64,000 bases of DNA from a bacterium (GTDB lineage Bacteria > Bacillota > Bacilli > Lactobacillales > Streptococcaceae), in assembly GCA_905221295.1 (NCBI GenBank), contig CAJNCP010000001.1, positions 1 to 64,000 on the forward strand, written 5' to 3'. Shown one piece after another: positions 1 to 8,305 of the stretch. Position 1 is the stretch's first letter, and every line of letters starts with the position of its first letter. The notes under the pieces were generated by a model, which had not been told where the DNA came from, did not search any database, and saw only the letters and a program-made list of their open reading frames with translations. Both the position numbers and the translations under genes were made by a program.

Positions 1-1
1 T

Positions 2-478
2 TCTACTTCGCACAGTGTCTATGTAGAAGAGTCTCTAAGTCAAGCAGCTTCCCAATTCCACAGTCTGTCCGTTTCAGCTTCTCACAGTATTTATGTAGAA
101 GAGTCTCTGAGCCAAGCAGCTTCACAATCTCATAGTCTGTCCGTTTCAGAGTCGGAATCCTATAGTGCTTCCATTTTAGTCTCTGCTTCGCACAGTGTAT
201 ATGTAGAAGAGTCTCTAAGTCACTCAGCTTCCCTGTCTCACAGTCTATCCGTTTCAGAGTCGGCATCCCATAGTCTGTCATTTGAACACTCCCTTAGTCT
301 ATCTGCTTCTGAATCGTCTTTTCAAAGTTTGGTGATAACAGAATCTCTCAGCGCTAGCCAAGCAGTTTCAAGTGATTTAGTCGCTTCAGAGTCAGCAACT
401 GATAAAACGACTTTTGACTTTAGTAGCACTACACAAGACTTATCAAAATTGACATTGATAAACAAAAGAAACAAGTAG
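2..478 (+). CDS. Serine-rich repeat surface protein, C-terminal fragment (5' end outside window)
   Basis: Reading frame 2 is open from the window edge to a TAG at 476-478 (158 residues). About a third of the residues are Ser, with runs of the SxS type. A unit resembling SHSVYVEESLSQAAS occurs three times (starting near nt 8, 80 and 188), separated by SVSES-like stretches. Such repeats are typical of glycosylated serine-rich adhesins of oral streptococci. The normal C-terminus of that family is an LPXTG sorting signal with a hydrophobic segment and positive tail; here the frame ends in a short polar tail (DLSKLTLINKRNK) with no LPXTG and no membrane segment. Either this is a truncated or decayed adhesin, or a different secreted Ser-rich protein. 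The N-terminus cannot be seen. Confidence 0.7.
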   Translation, partial: STSHSVYVEESLSQAASQFHSLSVSASHSIYVEESLSQAASQSHSLSVSESESYSASILVSASHSVYVEESLSHSASLSHSLSVSESASHSLSFEHSLSLSASESSFQSLVITESLSASQAVSSDLVASESATDKTTFDFSSTTQDLSKLTLINKRNK

Positions 479-594
479 GCGCTGAAGAGATAGATTTCGG
501 TCCGTATCTGAATGAGGAGATTGTATATAATTCCTTGTCATTTATCCTTTCGTTTTATTTGAAAGGGAATGTTCTTGTTTTCTATTGAAACCTT

Positions 595-623
595 GGGGAA
601 GACCAGTCTGGTCTTCCCCTTTT
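595..623 (+). terminator. Rho-independent terminator after the Ser-rich fragment
   Basis: Perfect 10-bp stem GGGGAAGACC / GGTCTTCCCC around a 5-nt loop, followed by TTTT. The rest of 479-894 shows no gene. Frame 1 stays open from 427 to a TGA at about 588 but has no start and no recognised motif. Confidence 0.85.
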
Positions 624-863
624 GATGGTTTAGGAAAAGTAGATTTACGAATCATAAACTTGTTAAAGTTACGAAAATGAGAGCGAATTTTAGAAAAATG
701 AGAACATGTAACCTCTGAAAAGAGTTGATTGAACGATTGTATCTTTATCGTAATTATTAACTATAAAACCGAGCTTAATGACTTGCTTTTCCATATTTTT
801 GTCAGTTGAGCGTCAAAATTAGACATTTGAGAAGAGAGGGGAATTTTTATCTTTCTCGCAGAG

Positions 864-869
864 TATAAT
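864..869 (+). promoter_or_regulatory. -10 box (TATAAT) for the membrane protein at 895
   Basis: TATAAT at 864-869; a clear -35 at the right distance is not visible. The position puts the transcription start close to the ATG at 871, which argues for the downstream ATG at 895 as the real start. Confidence 0.5.
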
Positions 870-894
870 CATGTATACGAAGGGAGAACTGAAA

Positions 895-1518
895 ATGATA
901 AAATCAATTCGCATCTTATTGTTATTAGCTTTGATCCAGATTAGTTTGAGTAGCTGCTTGCTGTGGAAGGGAGCCATCTTAACCTTAAAGCAGTCAAGCG
1001 CTTATTTTTTAGCGTTTATCGTACTGGCATCAGGTCTGTGTACGGGGATGAATTTCTTTTATACCCAAGATCAGGATGTCCATAGCATCTTAAACAGTCA
1101 GAAAAAAGTGAAACTATTTTATAGTATCTTGTTGGTTTTAAACCTAGCTGGTGTCTGTCTGGTATTGTCGGAGACTATTTTAACACAGACAGCTTTTCAG
1201 CAAGAGTTAGTAGATCTTTTCTTGCCCTCCTTCTTTTTCTTGTTTGGGATTGATTTACTTGTCTTTTTACCATTTGAAAAGTACAGCCGAGATTTGGGAA
1301 CTTCTCTCGATAAGAAAAAAACAGTTGTCCTGACAGTTTTGGCAACCTTGCTGTTCTTGAGAAATCCAATGACAGTTTTATCCATTGTTTTTTATGTTGG
1401 TTTAGGTCTCATTTTTGCTCGGTTTTTGTTTCCAAAATCTATGAGAAGAGAATTTTCTTTTTACGGGCACGTAATCCGAGATATTTTACTTGTTAGTGCC
1501 ATGTGTATATTCTTCTAA
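895..1518 (+). CDS. Small polytopic membrane protein, function unknown
   Basis: The protein has 207 residues and is almost entirely hydrophobic, with six or seven predicted membrane segments. I chose the ATG at 895 because AGGGAG (881-886) lies 8 nt before it; the in-frame ATG at 871 overlaps the predicted transcription start and has no ribosome site. The N-terminus (IRILLLLALIQISLSSC) could be read as a signal or lipobox-like stretch, but the chain continues as a multi-pass protein, so I favour a simple membrane anchor. From memory, a similar unannotated gene lies at this place (before tsaE-lytR-cinA-recA) in pneumococci. I cannot assign a function. Confidence 0.8.
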   Translation: MIKSIRILLLLALIQISLSSCLLWKGAILTLKQSSAYFLAFIVLASGLCTGMNFFYTQDQDVHSILNSQKKVKLFYSILLVLNLAGVCLVLSETILTQTAFQQELVDLFLPSFFFLFGIDLLVFLPFEKYSRDLGTSLDKKKTVVLTVLATLLFLRNPMTVLSIVFYVGLGLIFARFLFPKSMRREFSFYGHVIRDILLVSAMCIFF

Positions 1519-1585
1519 AAACGCTTTTCTATCAATAAAAATTCCCTAATTCACCAAATTTGTTATAGTAAGTTTGTAAAGAAAA

Positions 1586-1615
1586 TTCACACAAAAGAAA
1601 ACTTTTTGGTATAAT
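1586..1615 (+). promoter_or_regulatory. Promoter of tsaE operon; leaderless start likely
   Basis: -35 TTCACA (1586-1591), 18-bp spacer, -10 TATAAT (1610-1615). The expected transcription start, about 7 nt downstream, coincides with the ATG at 1622. No Shine-Dalgarno sequence precedes that ATG. Confidence 0.7.
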
Positions 1616-1621
1616 AGTAGC

Positions 1622-2065
1622 ATGTACACAAAAAATGAAGAAGAGCTGATTAATCTGGGAGAACGCCTAGGGACCTTACTCCAAAAAAACGATGTTTTGA
1701 TCTTGTCTGGAGAACTGGGTGCTGGTAAAACAACCTTTACCAAGGGTCTTGCCAAGGGCTTGGGTATTCGTCAGATGATCAAAAGTCCAACTTACACCAT
1801 CGTGAGAGAGTATGAGGGTCGCCTTCCACTCTACCACTTGGATGTCTATCGGATTGAGGGGGATGCTGATTCTATTGACTTGGATGAGTTTCTCTTTGGT
1901 GGTGGTGTGACCGTTATTGAGTGGGGCCATCTTTTAGGTAAGGATTTACCAGATTCCTATTTGGAGTTGGAACTCTTGAAAGAAGCTGAAGGTCGTCGCC
2001 TCTATTTTACCGCTCAGGGTTCTCGTGCTGAACAACTGATTAAGGAGCTTCAAGATGGAGTATGA
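1622..2065 (+). CDS. tsaE: tRNA threonylcarbamoyladenosine biosynthesis ATPase TsaE (YjeE)
   Basis: TsaE is the small P-loop ATPase that works with TsaB and TsaD to place t6A on position 37 of ANN-decoding tRNAs in the cytoplasm. The 147-residue length is normal for the family. The Walker A motif GELGAGKTT sits at residues 30-38, followed by the conserved SPTYTIVREYEG and LYHLDVYRI stretches and the VTVIEWG motif near residue 100. The ATG at 1622 fits the conserved N-terminus MYTKNEEEL although it has no ribosome-binding site, so the message may be leaderless. The stop overlaps the next gene by 11 nt, indicating translational coupling to the acetyltransferase and lytR. Confidence 0.95.
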   Translation: MYTKNEEELINLGERLGTLLQKNDVLILSGELGAGKTTFTKGLAKGLGIRQMIKSPTYTIVREYEGRLPLYHLDVYRIEGDADSIDLDEFLFGGGVTVIEWGHLLGKDLPDSYLELELLKEAEGRRLYFTAQGSRAEQLIKELQDGV

Positions 2066-2576
2066 ACTTTGTATTCGTGAGGCTGAAGCTCAGGATGCAG
2101 CTGCTTTGGTTGCATTCTTGGATTTAGTTGGACAGGAGACAGATTTCACCAGTCTGGATGAAAATGGTATCCTGATGATAGAATCTGAAATGGCGCTTTT
2201 TATTGAAAAGCAAGCGACTTCAGATAACCAAATCACTCTTCTAGCCCTCCTGAATGATGAAATTGCAGGTGTTTTGAACATCACGGCAGAGCAACGTATA
2301 CGGATTCGTCACATTGGGGATATCTTTCTGGTCATCCAAAGGAAGTTTTGGAATCATGGCTTGGGAAGCATACTCCTTGAAGAGGGAATTGAGTGGGCTA
2401 AAACCAGTGGAGTTCTGCGTCGTTTGCAGCTCAGTGTACAAAAGCGCAACGAGGTAGCTATCCACCTCTATTCAAAATTTGGATTTGTTACAGAGGGCTT
2501 ACAAGAAAGAGGAGCCTATTTAGAAGAAGGGATATTTTTAGACGTTTACCTGATGGGTAGACTGATAGATAAATGA
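2055..2576 (+). CDS. GNAT-family N-acetyltransferase
   Basis: Predicted cytoplasmic acetyl-CoA-dependent N-acetyltransferase of 173 residues; the acceptor is unknown. The GNAT fold is shown by the acetyl-CoA loop near HGLGS (about residue 100), the preceding strand IGDIFLVIQRKFW, and the late LSVQKRNEVAIHLYSKFGF motif typical of the family's last helix-strand. It starts inside the end of tsaE (11-nt overlap) and ends 4 nt before lytR, so the three genes form one operon. In many bacteria a RimI-type acetyltransferase sits beside tsaB/tsaE, but the sequence alone does not establish that this one modifies a ribosomal protein. Confidence 0.85.
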   Translation: MEYELCIREAEAQDAAALVAFLDLVGQETDFTSLDENGILMIESEMALFIEKQATSDNQITLLALLNDEIAGVLNITAEQRIRIRHIGDIFLVIQRKFWNHGLGSILLEEGIEWAKTSGVLRRLQLSVQKRNEVAIHLYSKFGFVTEGLQERGAYLEEGIFLDVYLMGRLIDK

Positions 2577-2580
2577 TAAG

Positions 2581-3621
2581 ATGGTAAAAAAAATAATCGG
2601 AATGCTATTAGCTTTTCTAGCAGTAACAGCTTTAGGTGTGGGTGCTTATGCCTATACTATTTATTATCAAGGAACTGAAACCTTAAGTAAAAAAACGTAT
2701 AAGAAAATTGGTGAAGAAACCAACGTTATCGAGGCAACTGAGCCTTTAACCATTCTCTTGATGGGAGTGGACACGGGAAACGTGGAACGTCTGGACCCTT
2801 GGGTAGGAAACAGCGATTCCATGATTCTCTTGACAGTCAATCCAAAAACCAAGAAAACAACCATGATGAGCTTGGAGCGTGATATTTTGACCAAGATTGA
2901 GACTGGAAATGGCCAAGTTCAGGAAGCAAAACTCAATGCTGCTTATGCAAATGGTGGTGCAGAGTTGGCTATTTCAACCATTCAAAAAATGATGAACATC
3001 CATATCGATCGTTATGTCATGGTTAATATGAAGGGCTTGCAACAGCTAGTTGATGCAGTTGGGGGTATCACAGTAAATAACACACTTGGTTTTCCAATTT
3101 CGATTACTGACCAAGAGGAGTTTAATAAAATCTCAATCGGAGTCGGTGAGCAAACTTTGAATGGTGAGGAGGCTCTGGTTTATTCACGAATGCGTTATCA
3201 GGATCCGGAAGGGGATTATGGTCGTCAAAAACGTCAACGTGAAGTAATTCAAAAAATCGTAGAAAAAGTCTTGAGTTTGAATAGTATCAGTCATTATCAG
3301 GCAATCCTAAAAGCGCTTAGTGAAAATATGCAGACCAATATAGACCTTTCAGCGAAAAGTGTACCTCAATTACTTGGTTATCAAGATTCCTTCAAGAATA
3401 TTGAAACCCATCAATTACGTGGAGAAGATGCCGAGTTGCAGGGGATTTCTTATCAAATCGTTACCTCAGAACATATGCTCGAAATGCAAAATCTTTTACG
3501 TCGTTCACTAGGTAAAGAGGAGGTGACTCAGTTGGAAACCAATGTTGTTCTTTACGAGACGGCATTTGGTCGACCTGGACCTTCATCAAGTACTAGTGCT
3601 TCAAGCCAAGAAACAGAATAA
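2581..3621 (+). CDS. lytR: LytR-CpsA-Psr (LCP) family cell wall ligase LytR
   Basis: LCP enzymes transfer undecaprenyl-linked glycopolymers (teichoic acid, capsule) to peptidoglycan on the outer face of the membrane. The 346-residue protein has one N-terminal membrane anchor (about residues 4-26) and an extracellular LCP domain: LLMGVDTG near residue 60, SDSMILLTVNPKTKK, SLERDIL, KLNAAYANGG, and the arginine-rich VYSRMRYQDPEGDYGRQKRQREV region that binds the pyrophosphate head group. The tail is Ser/Thr-rich. Position before cinA-recA matches the pneumococcal LytR gene. The ATG follows the previous stop by 4 nt with only a weak ribosome site, suggesting coupling. A second LCP protein (wzg) is in the capsule locus. 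Confidence 0.9.
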   Translation: MVKKIIGMLLAFLAVTALGVGAYAYTIYYQGTETLSKKTYKKIGEETNVIEATEPLTILLMGVDTGNVERLDPWVGNSDSMILLTVNPKTKKTTMMSLERDILTKIETGNGQVQEAKLNAAYANGGAELAISTIQKMMNIHIDRYVMVNMKGLQQLVDAVGGITVNNTLGFPISITDQEEFNKISIGVGEQTLNGEEALVYSRMRYQDPEGDYGRQKRQREVIQKIVEKVLSLNSISHYQAILKALSENMQTNIDLSAKSVPQLLGYQDSFKNIETHQLRGEDAELQGISYQIVTSEHMLEMQNLLRRSLGKEEVTQLETNVVLYETAFGRPGPSSSTSASSQETE

Positions 3622-3630
3622 AAAAAGATT

Positions 3631-3659
3631 AAATCGTGGGAAACTTCCTGCGATTTTTT
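3631..3659 (+). terminator. Terminator of tsaE-GNAT-lytR operon
   Basis: Stem AAATCG(TGGGA) / (TCCTG)CGATTT with a 4-nt loop, then a T-run at 3654-3659. The T-rich end directly precedes the ComX-type box. Confidence 0.7.
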
Positions 3660-3668
3660 CAAAAAGAA

Positions 3669-3676
3669 TCCGAATA
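3669..3676 (+). promoter_or_regulatory. ComX (sigma-X) cin-box for cinA-recA
   Basis: TCCGAATA at 3669-3676, matching the streptococcal late-competence promoter box (TACGAATA, variant TnCGAATA), preceded by a T/A-rich stretch at the expected distance and 17 nt upstream of the cinA start. cinA-recA is a classical late-competence operon in pneumococci, so the match is in the expected place. Confidence 0.75.
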
Positions 3677-3693
3677 GATAGGTAGGAGGAAAG

Positions 3694-4950
3694 ATGAAAG
3701 CAGAAATCATTGCTGTAGGAACGGAAATTTTAACAGGGCAGATCGTCAATACCAACGCCCAGTTTTTATCAGAAAAGCTAGCAGAAATTGGAGTAGATGT
3801 CTACTTCCAAACAGCTGTCGGAGATAATGAAGCGCGTCTCATGTCCTTGCTAGAGATTGCGAGTTCGCGTAGTAGTCTAGTCATTTTGACAGGGGGCTTA
3901 GGGCCAACTGAGGATGATTTAACCAAACAAACTCTGGCAAAATTTTTGGGAAAAAACTTAGTGTTTGACCCTCAAGCGCAAGAGAAACTGGATGTCTTTT
4001 TTGCTCGAAGACCAGACTATGCGCGAACCCCCAATAATGAGAGGCAGGCTCAAATTGTGGAAGGGGCAACTCCATTGCCAAATGAGACAGGATTAGCTGT
4101 CGGAGGAGTTTCGGAAGCTGACGGAGTGACTTACGTGGTTCTTCCAGGACCTCCTAGTGAGTTGAAACCCATGGTCTTAAATCAGCTCTTACCCAAGTTA
4201 ATGACTGGTGCCAAGTTGTACTCACGAGTGCTCCGTTTCTTTGGGATTGGAGAAAGTCAGTTGGTGACCATTTTGGCGGATTTGATTGACCAGCAAACAG
4301 ATCCGACCTTAGCTCCCTATGCCAAAACGGGAGAGGTGACCTTGCGCTTGTCTACAAAAGCAGTCAGTCAAGAAAAGGCTGATCAAGCCTTGGACATCTT
4401 GGAGAATCAAATTTTGAATCGCCAGACTTTCGATGGACATTCACTGCGAGACATCTGTTATGGATATGGAGAAGAAACCAGTCTAGCAAGTGTCGTTGTA
4501 GAAGAGCTTAAGAAGAGACAGAAAAGCATTACTGCAGCAGAGAGCTTGACGGCAGGCCTTTTTCAAGCGACATTAGCAGACTTTTCGGGCGTTTCAGCAA
4601 TCTTTAATGGCGGTTTTGTCACTTACAGCCTAGAAGAAAAGTCTAAGATGTTGGATATTTTTGAGCAAGAGCTAAAAGAACACGGGGTTGTTTCTGAGTT
4701 TACGGCTCGAAAAATGGCAGAGCAGGCTCGACTCAAGACTCAGTCTGACTACGGAGTTAGTTTGACGGGTGTGGCAGGGCCAGATAGCCTGGAGGGGCAT
4801 CCAGCTGGTACAGTTTTTATTGGACTGGCACATGAAAAAGGGACAGAGGTGATCAAGGCTAATATCGCAGGACGGAGTCGAGCAGATGTTCGACAGATTG
4901 CGGTCATGCATGCCTTTAACCTAGTTCGCAAAGCTTTATTAAGTGACTAA
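3694..4950 (+). CDS. cinA: Competence/damage-inducible protein CinA
   Basis: The protein has 418 residues and two domains. The N-terminal molybdopterin-binding-like domain (about 1-170) shows [35 protein letters not shown] and LPGPPSEL. The C-terminal CinA domain (about 255-415) shows [19 protein letters not shown] and [20 protein letters not shown]; this part has pyridine-nucleotide deamidase activity in some bacteria. In pneumococci CinA associates with RecA at the membrane during transformation. A strong AGGAGG site precedes the ATG. It lies 54 nt before recA, which also has its own -10 box, giving both competence-driven and basal recA expression. Confidence 0.95.
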   Translation: MKAEIIAVGTEILTGQIVNTNAQFLSEKLAEIGVDVYFQTAVGDNEARLMSLLEIASSRSSLVILTGGLGPTEDDLTKQTLAKFLGKNLVFDPQAQEKLDVFFARRPDYARTPNNERQAQIVEGATPLPNETGLAVGGVSEADGVTYVVLPGPPSELKPMVLNQLLPKLMTGAKLYSRVLRFFGIGESQLVTILADLIDQQTDPTLAPYAKTGEVTLRLSTKAVSQEKADQALDILENQILNRQTFDGHSLRDICYGYGEETSLASVVVEELKKRQKSITAAESLTAGLFQATLADFSGVSAIFNGGFVTYSLEEKSKMLDIFEQELKEHGVVSEFTARKMAEQARLKTQSDYGVSLTGVAGPDSLEGHPAGTVFIGLAHEKGTEVIKANIAGRSRADVRQIAVMHAFNLVRKALLSD

Positions 4951-4955
4951 ATTTT

Positions 4956-4963
4956 GGTATAAT
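4956..4963 (+). promoter_or_regulatory. recA basal promoter -10
   Basis: GGTATAAT with the core TATAAT at 4958-4963; no good -35. It starts directly after the cinA stop and 42 nt before the recA ATG. Confidence 0.55.
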
Positions 4964-5004
4964 GAAAGATAGGTCTAAGGACCAGTAGAATATAGGAGAA
5001 CAAA

Positions 5005-6153
5005 ATGGCGAAAAAACCAAAAAAATTAGATGAAATTTCAAAAAAGTTTGGAGCGGATCGTGAAAAAGCCTTGAACGATGCCCTTAAATTAATCGAGAAA
5101 GACTTTGGTAAAGGCTCAATCATGCGCTTGGGTGAGCGCGCGGAGCAAAAAGTGCAAGTGATGAGTTCAGGGTCATTGGCACTTGACATTGCCCTTGGTT
5201 CAGGTGGTTATCCTAAAGGACGTATCATCGAAATCTATGGACCAGAATCATCTGGTAAAACAACCGTTGCCCTTCACGCTGTTGCGCAAGCACAGAAAGA
5301 AGGTGGTATCGCTGCCTTTATCGATGCGGAACACGCACTTGATCCAGCCTATGCAGCAGCACTTGGTGTGAATATTGACGAATTGCTTTTGTCACAACCA
5401 GACTCAGGTGAGCAAGGTCTTGAAATTGCAGGGAAATTGATTGACTCAGGTGCAGTTGACCTTGTCGTTATTGACTCAGTTGCGGCCCTTGTACCTCGTG
5501 CAGAAATTGATGGGGATATTGGAGACAGTCACGTTGGTTTGCAGGCTCGTATGATGAGCCAGGCCATGCGTAAACTCGGAGCTTCTATCAATAAGACCAA
5601 AACAATTGCTATCTTTATCAACCAATTGCGTGAAAAAGTTGGGGTCATGTTTGGAAACCCAGAAACAACTCCAGGTGGACGTGCTCTGAAATTTTATGCT
5701 TCAGTGCGTTTGGATGTTCGTGGAAGTACACAGATTAAGGGAACTGGTGACCAAAAAGACACCAATGTCGGTAAGGAAACCAAGATCAAGGTTGTTAAAA
5801 ATAAGGTGGCTCCACCGTTTAAAGAAGCCTTTGTTGAAATCATGTATGGAGAAGGGATTTCTAAGACCGGTGAACTCTTGAAGATCGCAAGTGATCTCGA
5901 TATCATCCAAAAAGCAGGAGCTTGGTACTCTTACAAGGGTGAAAAAATCGGGCAAGGATCTGAAAATGCTAAGAAATACTTGGCAGATCACCCAGAAATC
6001 TTTGATGCCATTGACCATCAGGTTCGTGTTCAATACGGTTTGATTGAAGATGAAGAAGGAACCACTTCTACTTCTGTCGCTGAAGATTTGGCACCTAACC
6101 AAGAAGTGACGCTTGACCTAGGCGATGGACTTGAAATCGAAATTGAAGAATAA
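5005..6153 (+). CDS. recA: Recombinase RecA
   Basis: RecA forms nucleoprotein filaments on single-stranded DNA and drives strand exchange in repair and natural transformation. The 382-residue protein is full length. Walker [10 protein letters not shown] is at residues 79-87, followed by [10 protein letters not shown], the Walker B region [16 protein letters not shown], loop L1 ([19 protein letters not shown]) and loop L2 ([24 protein letters not shown]). The acidic C-terminal tail ([12 protein letters not shown]) is typical. The start follows AGGAG with good spacing. In pneumococci recA is followed by dinF and lytA; here a terminator and an acetyltransferase on the opposite strand follow. Confidence 0.98.
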   Translation: MAKKPKKLDEISKKFGADREKALNDALKLIEKDFGKGSIMRLGERAEQKVQVMSSGSLALDIALGSGGYPKGRIIEIYGPESSGKTTVALHAVAQAQKEGGIAAFIDAEHALDPAYAAALGVNIDELLLSQPDSGEQGLEIAGKLIDSGAVDLVVIDSVAALVPRAEIDGDIGDSHVGLQARMMSQAMRKLGASINKTKTIAIFINQLREKVGVMFGNPETTPGGRALKFYASVRLDVRGSTQIKGTGDQKDTNVGKETKIKVVKNKVAPPFKEAFVEIMYGEGISKTGELLKIASDLDIIQKAGAWYSYKGEKIGQGSENAKKYLADHPEIFDAIDHQVRVQYGLIEDEEGTTSTSVAEDLAPNQEVTLDLGDGLEIEIEE

Positions 6154-6156
6154 CAT

Positions 6157-6187
6157 AAAAAGTAGCAGATAGGAACTGCTACTTTTT
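6157..6187 (+). terminator. recA terminator (bidirectional with the minus-strand GNAT gene)
   Basis: Perfect 12-bp stem AAAAAGTAGCAG / CTGCTACTTTTT with a 7-nt loop. Confidence 0.9.
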
Positions 6188-6209
6188 ATGTTTATTTCAG
6201 ATGAAAGAA

Positions 6210-6764
6210 CTAATGATCACTAAAACGACGGTATTCGATGTGAAAGTCAAAATAATGTTCATCCTGTAACTTTTGGAAGATGTCGCGATAGGCTTCTTCG
6301 TCAAAATGGTCGCCACGGTAGAGGATTTCAAAACTCAGATCATCGTACTCTAGGAAAGCATTGGCTGTTTTAAAGCCATTTTGTCGATAGAAGTCCATGC
6401 GAGCCTTTCTCTGCTCCAAGTTATCGCATTCTTCATCCAATCGCTCGACTTCCAGCAACATGGTTCGCTGGTAAAAATCTGTCAGCTTTTCGATGATTTC
6501 CTTTCCGTACCCGTGGCTCCTTAGGTGGGGCATGATGGCAAAAAAGCTTATATAGAAGGCTTTTTGATTGGAGATGGAGAAGGCAAAGCCGACAAACTCT
6601 TCTTGGTTATAAAAGGCAAAAAAGTGGGCGTCATCTCGGTCCTGATAGCGCAAGAACTCAGACAGAGGGACTCGTTCTTCCTCGGGGAAAGCTTCCTTGT
6701 TTAGCTTTTCAACCTTATCAAGATCTGGAAATGCATCGGTTATTAATTGACTGGTCAAACTCAT
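6210..6764 (-). CDS. GNAT-family N-acetyltransferase
   Basis: Predicted acetyl-CoA-dependent transferase of 184 residues, substrate unknown. The acetyl-CoA loop is LRSHGYGKEIIEKL (about residues 95-108), preceded by the strand FYISFFAIMPH and followed by ARMDFYRQNGFKTA, the usual last GNAT motif. I chose the ATG at 6764 because AGGAGGT lies just before it; the frame extends 16 codons upstream but without a ribosome site. It converges on recA and shares its terminator. It is divergent from the MATE exporter; no functional link between them is evident. Confidence 0.85.
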   Translation of the reverse strand: MSLTSQLITDAFPDLDKVEKLNKEAFPEEERVPLSEFLRYQDRDDAHFFAFYNQEEFVGFAFSISNQKAFYISFFAIMPHLRSHGYGKEIIEKLTDFYQRTMLLEVERLDEECDNLEQRKARMDFYRQNGFKTANAFLEYDDLSFEILYRGDHFDEEAYRDIFQKLQDEHYFDFHIEYRRFSDH

Positions 6765-6838
6765 AAATGACCTCCTTTTCTTGATTATAGCAAATTGTCC
6801 CTCTGTAAGCAATTGATTGCAAGAAATCCAAGCAATCC

Positions 6839-6867
6839 TTGTCGCTCCTCTAGAAAGCTGATATAAT
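6839..6867 (+). promoter_or_regulatory. Promoter of the MATE gene; leaderless start likely
   Basis: -35 TTGTCG (6839-6844), 17-bp spacer, -10 TATAAT (6862-6867). The ATG at 6874 is where transcription should begin, and there is no Shine-Dalgarno sequence before it. Confidence 0.7.
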
Positions 6868-6873
6868 AGCTTT

Positions 6874-8244
6874 ATGAATAAGAAACGATCCGTGGACTTG
6901 ATACATGGTCCTATTCTTCCTGCGCTGTTAAGCTTTGCCTTTCCAATCTTGCTGTCAAATATTTTCCAACAGCTTTATAATACAGCTGATGTCTTGATTG
7001 TTGGGCGTTTTCTTGGTCAAGATTCTTTGGCTGCAGTAGGGGCGACAACTGCCATTTTTGACTTGATTATAGGCTTTACGCTTGGTGTTGGAAATGGCAT
7101 GGGGATTGTCATTGCCCGCTATTATGGGGCTCGTAATTTCACTAAAATCAAGGAAGCAGTAGCAGCCACTTGGATTTTAGGTGCTCTTTTGAGCATTGTG
7201 GTCATGCTGATGGGCTTTGTCGGTCTGTATCCACTCTTGCAATATTTAGATACCCCTGCAGAAATCCTTCCTCAATCCTATCAATATATTTCTATGATAG
7301 TGACTTGTGTAGGCGTCAGCTTTGCTTATAACCTCTTTGCGGGATTGTTGCGGTCCATTGGAGACAGTCTAGCGGCTCTTGGATTTCTGATTTTTTCTGC
7401 CTTGGTCAATGTGGTTCTGGATCTCTATTTCATTACGCAACTGCATCTGGGAGTTCAATCTGCGGGGCTTGCTACCATTATCTCGCAAGGGTTGTCAGCG
7501 GTTCTCTGCTTTTATTATATCCGTAAGAGTGTTCCAGAACTGATCCCTCAACTCAAGCATTTTAAATGGAACAAGGCCTTGTACGCGGATCTCTTGGAGC
7601 AAGGTTTGGCTATGGGTTTGATGAGTTCGATTGTGTCTATCGGTAGTGTGATTTTACAATCCTCGGTCAATACCTTTGGAGCAGTGATTATAAGTGCCCA
7701 GACGGCGGCGCGTCGCATTATGGCCTTTGCTCTCCTTCCAATGACGGCTATTTCTTCTGCTATGACGACCTTTGCCTCTCAAAATCTCGGGGCTAAGCGA
7801 CCAGACCGCATTGTTCAAGGTCTTGGTATTGGGAGTCGTTTGAGCATGTCCTGGGCAGGTTTTGTTTGTATTTTCCTCTTTTTTGCCAGTCCTGCCTTGG
7901 TTTCCTTCTTGGCCAGTTCGACAGATAGTTACTTGGTTGAAAATGGTAGTCTCTACTTACAAATCAGTTCAGTCTTTTATCCGATTTTGAGCCTCTTATT
8001 GATTTATCGGAACTGTTTGCAGGGCTTGGGACAAAAAATCTTACCACTTGTTTCCAGCTTTATAGAACTAATCGGGAAAATCGTTTTTGTGGCTTTAATT
8101 ATCCCTTGGGCAGGGTATAGGGGAGTCATCCTTTGCGAACCCCTTATCTGGGTTGCCATGACTACCCAACTGTACTTTTCACTTTTCCGCCATCCCCTGA
8201 TAAAAGAAGGCAAGGCAATCTTGGCAGCCAAAGGACAATCCTAG
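6874..8244 (+). CDS. MATE-family multidrug/metabolite efflux protein
   Basis: This 456-residue membrane protein has twelve predicted membrane segments in two similar halves, as in MATE (MatE) exporters that expel cationic compounds using Na+ or H+ gradients. Typical features are the N-terminal ILLSNIFQQLYNTADVLIVGRFLG and the second-half QTAARRIMAFALLPMTAISSAMTTFASQNLGA. It is not the DinF-type sequence that follows recA in pneumococci, judged from its N-terminus as I remember it. The gene stands alone between a divergent acetyltransferase and yebC, with its own promoter. Substrate unknown. Confidence 0.9.
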   Translation: MNKKRSVDLIHGPILPALLSFAFPILLSNIFQQLYNTADVLIVGRFLGQDSLAAVGATTAIFDLIIGFTLGVGNGMGIVIARYYGARNFTKIKEAVAATWILGALLSIVVMLMGFVGLYPLLQYLDTPAEILPQSYQYISMIVTCVGVSFAYNLFAGLLRSIGDSLAALGFLIFSALVNVVLDLYFITQLHLGVQSAGLATIISQGLSAVLCFYYIRKSVPELIPQLKHFKWNKALYADLLEQGLAMGLMSSIVSIGSVILQSSVNTFGAVIISAQTAARRIMAFALLPMTAISSAMTTFASQNLGAKRPDRIVQGLGIGSRLSMSWAGFVCIFLFFASPALVSFLASSTDSYLVENGSLYLQISSVFYPILSLLLIYRNCLQGLGQKILPLVSSFIELIGKIVFVALIIPWAGYRGVILCEPLIWVAMTTQLYFSLFRHPLIKEGKAILAAKGQS

Positions 8245-8296
8245 CTGGATTTGCTGAACAAAATCCATTTCCTCTAGTGAAAATCGAAAAAACTTG

Positions 8297-8305
8297 TGTT
8301 ATAAT
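8297..8305 (+). promoter_or_regulatory. Extended -10 promoter of yebC
   Basis: TGT-TATAAT: TG at 8297-8298 and TATAAT at 8300-8305, 36 nt before the yebC ATG. No convincing -35, as is common for extended -10 promoters. Confidence 0.65.

Noticed and set aside
3..281. Minus-strand frame with repeated LKRTDCE / SETLLHIHC motifs
   Set aside because: It is the antisense of the Ser-rich repeat; regular repeats keep several frames open. No start context or ribosome site.
1..300. Possible CRISPR array from regularly spaced repeats
   Set aside because: Repeats are imperfect, in phase with a Ser-rich coding frame, and lack uniform spacers.
6210..6240. lytA or dinF remnant beside recA
   Set aside because: No choline-binding repeats or amidase motifs found in 6154-6870; the DNA is a GNAT gene and promoters.
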